Source: Lithodes maja (Eukaryota; Arthropoda; Malacostraca; Decapoda; Lithodidae). From it: a DNA stretch of 64,000 bases. How positions within the stretch are numbered: position 1 is the stretch's first letter; each line of letters opens with the position of its first letter. The notes under the pieces were generated by a model. That model ran no database searches and had not been told where the DNA came from. It saw only the letters and a program-made list of their open reading frames with translations. The translations under genes and the position numbers were made by a program. The stretch is taken from the NCBI GenBank assembly GCA_037953745.1, contig JBAKBP010000195.1:62001-126000 (forward strand), written 5' to 3'. Positions 56,853 through 64,000 of the stretch are shown piece by piece.

Positions 56853-57235
56853 AGGGAGGCTAGACAAATTAAATCTACCGAGTCTAAAAGCGAGGAGAGA
56901 GAGGGGAGACATGATAATGATGTACAAATGCACCCGGGGGCTGGAGAGGCTGGATAGGGAGGATATATTAATTATGGATACAGGAATAACTAGAGGCCAC
57001 AGCTACAAAGTAAAAAGACCTACCTGCAAGAACGATATCAGGAAGTTTAGCTTCCCCTATAGATGTATTGACAAATGGAATGGGCTGGAGGAGGAGGTGG
57101 TAGGGGCAAGGAACATCCATATTTTCAAGAAAAAATTGGATAAAAAGTAGACTGAGAGACGGGACAACACGAGCTTAGCTCAACTCCTGTAAACTACAAT
57201 TAGGTAAATACAATTAGGCAATTAGGTAAATACAT
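56853..57235 (+). mobile_element. CR1-like LINE 3' fragment with AATTAGGTAAATAC tail
   Basis: Open frame KARRERGDMIMMYKCTRGLE, then ITRGHSYKVKRP and FSFPYRCIDKWNGLEEEVV, to a stop at 57148-57150. This is the terminal part of a CR1-like RT tail. The 3' end has repeats of AATTAGGTAAATAC (57198-57235). A relative with the same layout is at 58873-59610. Confidence 0.8.
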
Positions 57236-57390
57236 GACTATAATAAATCACTGGTACTCAAAGGGTTAATAATGACAAAGTAACATCTTAAAATCCGAAA
57301 ACTAATGGGGCTAAACATGAGGAAGAAGGGGGACCAGAAAAATGACCCATCTCCCCTCAAGTACCCATGGACTATAATAAATCCACTGAC

Positions 57391-57521
57391 CTCCCGTGTA
57401 GTATCCAAGAGCGTAGAAGACCCGGCCGGCACAGTAGACGGTACCGGCGATGGCGCTGGTGACGGGACTGTGTAGACCGCCCAGTAGTAGCATGGATAGG
57501 AACGTGGGCTACATCTCCAAC
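57391..57521 (-). pseudogene. MGST3: MGST3-like exon, intact splice sites but in-frame TAG
   Basis: 131 bases on the minus strand between an acceptor (CCTACCAG/G) and a donor (GGGAG/GTCAGT). In the phase set by these sites it encodes 43 codons: LEM, a stop, PTFLSMLLLGGLHSPV, TSAIAGTVYCAGRVFY and ALGYYTG. This matches the membrane-associated MAPEG family member microsomal glutathione S-transferase 3, around its LEVYP...GRVLYAYGYYTG region, including an exon border after YYTG. The TAG at 57509-57511 replaces the TAC (Tyr) present in the second copy at 57884-57947. MGST3 conjugates glutathione to lipophilic substrates and reduces lipid hydroperoxides in the ER membrane. Either this copy is a pseudogene or the base is an error. 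Confidence 0.82.
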
Positions 57522-57639
57522 CTGGTAGGACAACAAAGTAATGTATATTGTAAAACTTGCAAAATAAACAAACCAAAACAGGGACGACACAATATAAAGA
57601 AATAAAAATATATATACCTGTACCTCCATCAACCTTAAA

Positions 57640-57840
57640 AAAATCACCCCCCCAAGACCCTCCTTCAAGATAAATTTGTACATTTTTCAATAGAAAAATG
57701 TCTCGGCCAATGGCCGGTTCCTCTTAAAATACATGCCAGGAAAAAATTGACACAAAAATATTAATATTGACAAAGAAATGGGGCGATAGGTCTTAAAATC
57801 GCCAAACTAATGGGCCGAACGTCATGAAAACTAATGTGGC
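57640..57840. repeat. Dispersed repeat, third copy
   Basis: AAATTTGTACATTTTTCAAT, TAGAAAAATG, GGTCTTAAAATCGCCAAACT and AATGGGCCGAACGTC match 46890-47060 and 14450-14640. Confidence 0.6.
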
Positions 57841-57883
57841 TAAACATGAGGAAGAAGGGGGACCATAAAAACTCATCTCCCCT

Positions 57884-57947
57884 GGTGACGGAACTGTGTA
57901 GACTGCCCAGTAGTAGCATGGATAGGAACGTGGGGTACATCTCAAGC
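57884..57947 (-). pseudogene. Partial duplicate of the MGST3-like exon
   Basis: It keeps the acceptor (CTGACCAG/G) and the first 21 codons (LEMYPTFLSMLLLGSLHSSV, then T) without the stop. The rest of the exon and its donor are deleted. Intron sequence downstream (ATGAGGAAGAAGGGGGACCA and neighbours) is shared with 57310-57350, so about 0.2 kb around the exon was duplicated and then lost ~123 bases. It cannot encode a complete domain. Confidence 0.8.
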
Positions 57948-57965
57948 CTGGTCAGACAACACAAT

Positions 57966-58872
57966 ACATATCAGAAACAACAAAACAAAACATATAGGCT
58001 AATAGAAGGATTTAATTCTACAGTATTGCAACCTAGTCTCAACCTAGTCTTGACCTCCCTACTGCCAATCTAGAAGTTGGGAGATTGGGAGTCAAAGCGT
58101 CACATTTTTCCTTTGCCCCTCAACTTTCCCTTCATAATTGCTGAGGGGCACTGGGCCTTGGGTGGGGCTTTGGTTTCCCTAACGTTTCCGCACCCTCCTC
58201 AGTTCCCCGCCTGGGAGTGGCTTCGGTCACCTGGGCTTTATTAGTGGTAAGCAGGGAGGGTTCTGTGGGGGTGCTCGGTTATGGCCTTGGCCTTGCTTGG
58301 GACCTTGAGGCTGCTTGGCCAGACAGCCTGGGGAACAGCAACAACAACTATAACAACAACATCGGACGCAATTTTGAGCCTATTGGGGATACTTTAAAGC
58401 TTTTGTTTCCATCAGGGGTATTTAGAAACCTTTAGTTTAGTTACTTCAACCTCCGTAGTTGTCTTTGAGTTAGCTGTGGGCAGAAAACTAATTTTGGAGA
58501 GGTAATTATAAGAGTGAGAGAACTCTATTTCTTATTGCTAATCTGGCAACCTCTGCGTCATATGTGCGTGAAAGGGTTAATTAAGTAAAATAATAATTTA
58601 TAAATAAAAGAACACAATCCACCACATTACTACATGAGCAAATTAATCTGGTTCCCAAGCAAACTTATTATTCATATACTTATTGATTTATTTTATTATA
58701 ACTACAGTATATAACAAATTTTATTTTTAATTTATTGATTGATTGATTTGATTATACTGTACTGTACTGTACTGTACTGTAATTGTATCTATGTTAATTG
58801 GTATTCTTATACTATTAGATATAAGATAAACATGCCAACAGATATTTTTGCTAGTACGGTACCACATACACG
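57966..58872. other. Intronic or intergenic with LINE tail and microsatellite
   Basis: 58290-58365 (GGCCAGACAGCCTGGGGAAC, then AACAACAAC) matches the 3' end of the LINE at 4879-6117. 58370-58440 matches 36538-36620. An ACTGT pentanucleotide repeat runs 58756-58780. The expected middle MGST3 exon was not found here. Confidence 0.6.
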
Positions 58873-59610
58873 CACACACATTGGAGAAAGTACAACGAAT
58901 AGCAACCAAACTGATCTCAGAACTAAAGGACCCTGAAAGACTAGAAAGACTAGGGCTTCCCACGCTAGAGGAGAGAAGAGTTCGAGGTGACCTGATAGCA
59001 ATGTATAGATACATTTTTTACATTTCATTTTTAATACCATTTCGCCATCAGACAGTAGGCCTACACTAGAACCATACGACTGGGAAAATGTAGAGAGGAG
59101 AGAAGGGGTGTTGTAGATAAAGGAAGCTGTTGGAATGGCTTTGTTGTGTGTGTTTATTAGTCTGTATACGTTGTCGTGGTGTCCCCCGACTGGGTGCGAG
59201 CATGTGAGACACGCTAGGACGTACTACAACACCCACTATATAGTCCGCCTTGGCTGGGATCGAAATCCGTCAAGCAGATTCACACGTAAGCGTGCACTCC
59301 ACTCGACCGCAGCGGCTCTAATGAGAGGGTTCGAGAGACTCGATTAGGAGGATTTTGTTAGGCTGGATGATGGAAGAACCAAATGTATAAAAATAGAAAG
59401 GAGAGGTGCAACTCCCAATGTGCAAAAGTTTAGCTTTCCGTATAGAACGATAGATAGGTGGAACAACTTAGGTGCGGAAGTTGTAGAAGCAAGAAATATC
59501 CACAACTTTAAAAGTAAACTGGATAGTCAATAGAAACTGAGACAGGAATACATGACCGCAAATCAATTCCTGTAAACTACAAATAGGTGAATACAAATAG
59601 GTGAATAAAA
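58873..59610 (+). mobile_element. CR1-like LINE 3' fragment split by a SINE
   Basis: The first part reads LEKVQRIATKLISELKDPER, then LGLPTLEERRVRGDLIAMYR (58873-59013). The second reads DFVRLDDGRTKCIKIERRGA and FSFPYRTIDRWNNLGAEVV (59340-59532), followed by a tail of AAATAGGTGAATAC repeats (59576-59608). The two parts are neighbours in the related fragment at 56853-57235, so 59014-59319 is an insertion. Confidence 0.78.
59014..59319 (-). mobile_element. tRNA-derived SINE inserted in a LINE fragment
   Basis: On the minus strand the head GAGCCGCTGCGGTCGAGTGG contains an A-box-like segment, and GGATTTCGATCCCAGCC about 45 bases on a B box. The other end is A-rich (plus strand 59014-59040). The orientation and the clean interruption of a LINE frame support a SINE. 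No clear target duplication was found. Confidence 0.65.
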
Positions 59611-59616
59611 GTTTAA

Positions 59617-59822
59617 CCCCTTCTGTACCGGCGACGTCTATTTCAATTAGTTTCAGCTACCTTAAGACGATTTTTTGAGGCTTAGAAACGATTATGGCAA
59701 CTAAAAGGATTAATTGAGATAGTTTGTAGCCTTTTAAGGGGTAAACGTCATTCCTAAGCTCTAAAAAATCGTCTTGCAGTTGCCACAATATAATGAAAAG
59801 TACATTACCGGTACAGCAGGGG
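59617..59822. mobile_element. 206-bp TTAA-flanked MITE in an MGST3 intron
   Basis: TTAA stands at 59613-59616 and 59823-59826. Ends are inverted: CCCCTTCTGTACCGGCGACG and, inward from the right, CCCCTGCTGTACCGGTAATG. It lies 46 bases downstream of the MGST3 exon donor. Partial relatives are at 1909-1933, 14685-14760 and 60943-61060. Confidence 0.88.
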
Positions 59823-59868
59823 TTAAAGGTTAGGAGTCATAATGTCTAGAGAAAAACCATGATCTAAC

Positions 59869-59965
59869 CTTCGAAGCTTTCCACACCAACATGAAGGAGG
59901 ACCCCACAGCCACCAGGACACAGTAGCCATACTCGGGTTGGATCTCCACGGTCACCATCTTTTAT
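59869..59965 (-). CDS. MGST3: MGST3-like first coding exon
   Basis: Minus strand: acceptor CATTTCAG/A at 59966, seven leader bases, ATG at 59956-59958, then 30 codons MVTVEIQPEYGYCVLVAVGS, SFMLVWKASK, and the donor AAG/GTTAGA at 59868. The KEYGF/PEYGY motif followed by a hydrophobic first transmembrane helix is the conserved MGST3 N-terminus. The exon ends in phase 0. The next exon (KARKKY...FNCIQRAHQN region) is not visible before the exon at 57884-57947/57391-57521, so the gene in this assembly is incomplete. An untranslated first exon should lie above 59966. Confidence 0.85.
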
Positions 59966-60314
59966 CTGAAATGGAAGAATGTCTTGTAGTAAATGAGTCA
60001 AACACTATGTATGTACGGTCGCGCTAATAAGTCATGTCCCAGCTGTCATTACGTTTGGCTTGCTCTGTGCTGTATTAATGTCTGTCAGATGTTGAATGGG
60101 GTGGGTAAGTGTAGGAAATGTTTTGTATATTTCACTCGATATGAAGAAATGAAGTTTAGATATTGCTGATACCAATTATTGATCAATACATAATTGGTGC
60201 CGAGATATCACTTATTAGCGCAACTGTACAGGTACCGTATGTATGTATACTGTATACTCCGGCACATACCCCATTTGCTGAGGGTGGCCAATTCAAGTTT
60301 ATTGATACTTTATA
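59966..60314. other. Upstream MGST3 intron or flank, nothing recognised
   Basis: No distinct exon, promoter box or repeat was identified, apart from GAGGGTGGCCAATTCAAG near 60280, a scrap of the dispersed module. Confidence 0.4.
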
Positions 60315-60520
60315 GGTAGCGCCAACAAACTTGACAATTATCTCGATCTCTGACCTCTTCGTAACTCAAAAGGACCTTGAGCAAACTGACTGTAAATTTG
60401 CACACCTATTTCCTGGTGGACTCATCCCAAATGATAGAAATGTCAGCCCGATTGCTTTCATTCATTTTGAGTTATAAGAAGTTACGGGTCCAGATTATTG
60501 TCAAGTTCGTTGGCGCTACC
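60315..60520. mobile_element. 206-bp palindromic MITE, TA-flanked
   Basis: Inverted ends GGTAGCGCCAACAAACTTG and, inward from the right, GGTAGCGCCAACGAACTTG, extending about 60 bases, with TA just outside each end. The core (GTAACTCAAAAGGACCTTGA and further) is related to the next MITE. Confidence 0.82.
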
Positions 60521-60558
60521 TACTGTATAGTACGTACCATATTTCATTACTCAACTCA

Positions 60559-60626
60559 GGCCGTAGCGCGGGTTGGTAGAGCTCTCGCCTGCAAACTGTG
60601 AGGTCAACGGTTCGTGGTTCGGGCCG
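60559..60626 (+). repeat. tRNA-Cys-like sequence, probably a SINE head
   Basis: TAGCGCGGGTTGGTAGAGC is an almost perfect A box with D-arm. An anticodon-like stem CTCGC/GTGAG encloses CTGCAAACT, containing GCA. GGTTCGTGGTTCG is an imperfect B box. The anticodon loop is nine bases and the acceptor stem pairs poorly, so I do not call it a working tRNA. Confidence 0.45.
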
Positions 60627-60630
60627 GATA

Positions 60631-60837
60631 TAGTCTATTTGCTGTAAGTAGGCGAGAAATCATGACCTTTATCCTCTGTAACTCAAAAAGGGCTAGAGCA
60701 AATTGGCTGTAAATGTTCACATCTATTCCCTGACTGACTCTCCCCAAATGGTAAAAATATTAGCTCCATTACTCGTCATTTTTTAGTTACAGAGGTTAGA
60801 GGTCATGATTTATCGCCTACTTACAGCGAATAGACTA
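60631..60837. mobile_element. 207-bp palindromic MITE, TA-flanked
   Basis: Inverted ends TAGTCTATTTGCTGTAAGTA and, inward from the right, TAGTCTATTCGCTGTAAGTA, pairing for about 60 bases, with TA at 60629-60630 and 60838-60839. The core resembles 60315-60520 and 11035-11130 although the ends differ. Confidence 0.85.
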
Positions 60838-60942
60838 TAGTGTGTTATTGGCAGATGACAGTGTTGTTGGTGGATGGTGAGGGTGTTAGTCAGAACCGGA
60901 CATTGGAGGTCCAGGCTTTTACTTCTGTGCTTTGCCCTTACA

Positions 60943-61060
60943 GTACCGGCGACGTCTCTGTTTTTATTTCAGCTGCATTTAGACGATTTTATGAAGTTTA
61001 GGAATGATATATGGTAGCTAAAAGGATAAATTGAGATAGTCTGTTAATCTTTATACGGGT
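60943..61060 (+). repeat. Half copy of the 59617-type MITE, cut by LINE copy C
   Basis: CAGTACCGGCGACGTCTCTG, then GCATTTAGACGATTTTATGA and GCTAAAAGGATAAATTGAGA match 59625-59720. Homology stops at the tail of copy C (61062). Confidence 0.7.
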
Positions 61061-61061
61061 A

Positions 61062-64000
61062 ATAATAATAATAATAATAAGCATGTTACTTATTTCTCAT
61101 AAGCGCCAATTTTTCCGAAGAATTCACTAGCGCTCGAAAAGAGAAAGAAAAAAGAACAAAAATCAATGCATCAAAAGAAGGCTTATATACAACACACATT
61201 TAACAATCACTAGCAGTGGCAAAATAGCCTAAACTCTATAGCCATCCATCATGACACCTCTCTCAAGATCATAGCTTCTCTCAAAGAGAAAAGTCTTAAG
61301 TTGTCTCTTGAAGCATTCAACAGAACTCAGTTGTCTCATGGACAGCGGCAACCTGTTATACAACCTCGGAGACATGTAGGAGAATGACCTCTCAAAGAAA
61401 GAAGACTGCTGGAAAGCCCTTGGTTCATCAAGACGAAAAGGGTCATTGTCATGACGCACAACTACACCATGGTGTGCCGGTGGGCGCCTGAGCAGCTCCG
61501 CAAGGTACCTAGGCTCACCAAATTTGAGAACCTTAAAAGTCACCAAACACAACTTAAATTCTATTCTTGCTCTTACTGGCAGCCAGTGCAGTTCTATGTG
61601 AAGAGATGTAGTAGGAGTTCTAGGTGGAACACCAAAAATTAGTCTTGCGGCCCTGTTAAGAACAGACTGAACTTTCTTCAAAATATAATTTGGAAGACCC
61701 ACCAACAGGGCATTGCAATAATCAACACGAGAGAAGACCAATGAGTGAACCAACGTCAGGAGGCAACGTCTGGTTATAAACGGCTTCACCAAATAGAGAT
61801 TTCTGATGTGCAAGTAACAACTTTTAACTATCTGGTTTACATGCTCTTTGAAATCTAATCGGGAGTTCACATATACACCCAGATTTCGAACAGAGTTGGC
61901 CGGTCGCAGCTGAGATCCACCCACATTGATGGAGAGGGCACCTACTATATCATCAGCTCTTCTATTTCCTCGGATGATGAGAATATCAGTTTTACCATCA
62001 TTTAGTTTAAGTTTTCTCGCTCTCATCCACTTCTTGATATCAGACATCAACAATTCCATCTTACTCCGTATATCAACTATATTTGTGATTCTCACATAAA
62101 TCTGGGTGTCATCTGCATAAAAGTGAAAGGTGACATTATGTGCACGAAGCAGAAGAGACAAACTGCTAATATAAATTATAAATAGGATAGGACCTAAAAC
62201 TGATACACCATACTGCAGGGGTGTCGAGTCCGAGACCACTTGATTTACCATCACACTCTGGGATCTACCTGACAAGTACGACCCAAGAAGCAAGAGAGCG
62301 GAGTCACGCACACCACAATCATAAAGATCACTCAATAACAACTTGTGATCCACTGTGTCAAAAGCCGCAGAGAGATCAAGCAAGACCAATAGTGAGGCCA
62401 CACCATTGCAAATGTTCTCAACTAGATCATTATGTACTCTAATCAATGCTGTTTCAGTTGAATGATGCTGTCGGTAAGCAGACTGAAAAATTGGGATAGT
62501 TTCATTCTGCTGAAGTAGTGGTTGTAATTGGTCAAGTATTGCACACTCTAATATCTTTGATATGAAGGACAGGTTGGAGACAGGACGATAGTTCAACATG
62601 TTCTCAACATCAAGTCCAGGTTTCTTTAGAGTAGGTCGGAGTAGTGCATGCTTTTCAGAATGTGGGAAGCTACCTTCAGAGAAGCACTTATTAATTATTT
62701 TGGAAATAAACTCAACTGTGTGATCATAGACTCTTGGTAGCTTGGAAACATTTATGGGATCCAACGGGCAAAATGTTTTATTGAGGTTTCTTATGTAGGA
62801 CGAGATCATGTCCACCTCTACTGAGTGAAAGGATGAGAGGACATTATTAGGAATGTGTCGGGGTTGGAGTACAACTGAAAGTTCTTCACCAACAGAAGCA
62901 TCATCCAGTTCCTGTCTTATGCGAGTTATCTTGCCAGCAAAAAATGCCACAAAGTTGGCAGCCAACTCGGCATCGGGTACAGAAGGTCTTAAGCTGACTC
63001 TTGTTTTTCCAAGTAAACTGTTTACAATTGAAGCCAACCTCCTCTGGTCGTTACCACACGAGTCAACTTTTCCCTGATAATACACTTTCTTTTCATCTTT
63101 GATTTTGTGGACCACAGCTCTTCTGGCTGACAGATATTGCAACCATGTAGAGTCTGTTTTATTTTTCCGCCATTCACGTTCAGCTCTTCTACGCGCTCTT
63201 CTAAGAAATTTAACTCGAGTGCTATACCAGGGCGAATCATCTCGTACTATGATTTTCTTCTCTACTTCTGGACAGTGATGATCGAACACTAATTTAAGTG
63301 CATTTCCATGTACCTCCACCAGCTCATCTGAAGTAAGGTTGGAAGTATCAATACTTCCCAAGTACTGTTTTACTTCACTGCTAGCCAAATTTAGGTCTGC
63401 ATTTTTATAATTTCTAAATCTGATTACTTTTTCATGTGTGAGTGGCTTAGGGAAATCAAAGCTGAAAGTAATCAAAGCATGATCAGAGGTATTAGGGTCA
63501 GCATTCTCAACATCAACATCCAGAACACCACCACAACCCACAGGAGAGAAAACCAAGTCAAGGGTGTGTCCTAAGATATGAGTTGGGTGGGACACATGGT
63601 TTACAAAATTGTTCTGATCAGTCAACTCAAGGAACTCAGGAGAGAATGGCTTCAGATGAGGGCTGTCAACCCAGTAATTAAAATCTCCACATATCAAAAG
63701 TCTTCCGGTTTTAGCAGAAAATTCCTCGAGAAACTGCCCAAACTCTTCCATAAAACCCCTATCTGTGCCGCGATGGCCAGGCCTATAGACAACTGCCATT
63801 CTTAGAATTTGTTGATGGAGTTTTATTTCCACCTCCAACAGTTCATAATAAAGAGGGGCTGGGTTATGGCTTATTTGCAAGATATTCACCAGAGATGTGG
63901 AGTAGACAACTGCCACTCCACCACCCGGATGATCTCCCCTAGGCCTAGGAACATTTATTATGGAATGGGTTTTAGGCAATGCCGCCTGGATAATATTCAG
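61062..64000 (-). mobile_element. CR1/L2-like LINE copy C, cut by the window edge
   Basis: Minus strand. The ATT repeat tail is at 61062-61080, then the 3' UTR, ORF2 end at 61229, and ORF2 continuing past base 64000. It is near-identical to copies A and B and has neither of copy A's insertions. Confidence 0.95.
61229..64000 (-). pseudogene. LINE copy C ORF2, partial, RT motif deletion
   Basis: More than 910 codons remain open in one frame. The one-base losses seen in A and B are absent. Endonuclease (GDFNYW, SDHALITF) and RT (LLDLSAAFDTVDH, YADDTQIY) are as in copy B. A nine-base in-frame deletion at about 62199-62203 removes Pro-Gln-Gly from the conserved GVPQGSVLGP, leaving GVSVLGP. That loop is conserved in all LINE reverse transcriptases and contacts the template-primer, so the enzyme is probably inactive despite the open frame. 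The N-terminal endonuclease start lies beyond the window. Confidence 0.9.

Noticed and set aside
60559..60626. Functional tRNA-Cys gene
   Set aside because: A box and a GCA-containing loop are good, but the anticodon loop has nine bases, the acceptor stem pairs poorly and the B box is imperfect. A SINE head is more likely.

Overview
This window is animal nuclear DNA made almost entirely of transposable elements. No bacterial or organelle gene organisation is visible. It carries non-LTR retrotransposons of several clades, BEL and Ty3-type LTR elements, hAT-, piggyBac- and Tc/mariner-type non-autonomous DNA transposons, tRNA-derived SINE heads, and CA/GATA/ATT microsatellites. The only recognisable host gene is a GT-AG spliced relative of microsomal glutathione S-transferase 3. 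This mixture fits an arthropod, most likely a decapod crustacean, but that assignment is inference and not proved by any single feature.

Layout. 1-1.9 kb: an intronless von Willebrand A-domain gene with a TATA box, broken by a frameshift. 2.9-6.1 kb: a ~0.45 kb tandem repeat interrupted and truncated by two LINE fragments. 6.1-8.1 kb: a BEL/Pao gag-pol remnant. 8.1-14.1 kb: two ~0.54 kb inverted arms enclosing a hAT MITE with exact 8-bp target duplications and a 1.48 kb TTAA-flanked foldback element. 14.8-19.1 kb: a nearly full-length CR1-like LINE. 20.6-33.3 kb: LINE copy A of a CR1/L2-like family, carrying a TTAA-flanked MITE and a whole 8.4 kb LTR retrotransposon whose LTRs look almost identical. 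34.6-35.4 kb: a TA-flanked DNA transposon remnant. 37.7-46.4 kb: an RTE-like LINE flanked by ~449 bp direct repeats and split by full-length LINE copy B. 49.5-56.6 kb: an I-like LINE with RNase H. 57.4-60 kb: MGST3-like exons on the minus strand, one duplicated. 59.6-61 kb: a cluster of small MITEs. 61.1-64 kb: LINE copy C, cut by the window edge.

The order of insertion can be read directly. LINE A was in place before the TTAA MITE and the LTR element entered it. The RTE was in place before LINE B entered it. Intact copies B and C supply the empty target sites for the insertions in A.

Main new points: a canonical A-AAA-AAC slippery heptamer directly before the ORF1 stop of the CR1/L2-like LINE, with ORF2 in the -1 frame and no usable AUG; a recently moved LTR element with intact Gag and protease motifs but a decayed pol that is still one long open frame; a ~449 bp putative target-site duplication around the RTE; several distinct TTAA-flanked non-autonomous families; and complementary decay of a duplicated MGST3-like exon.
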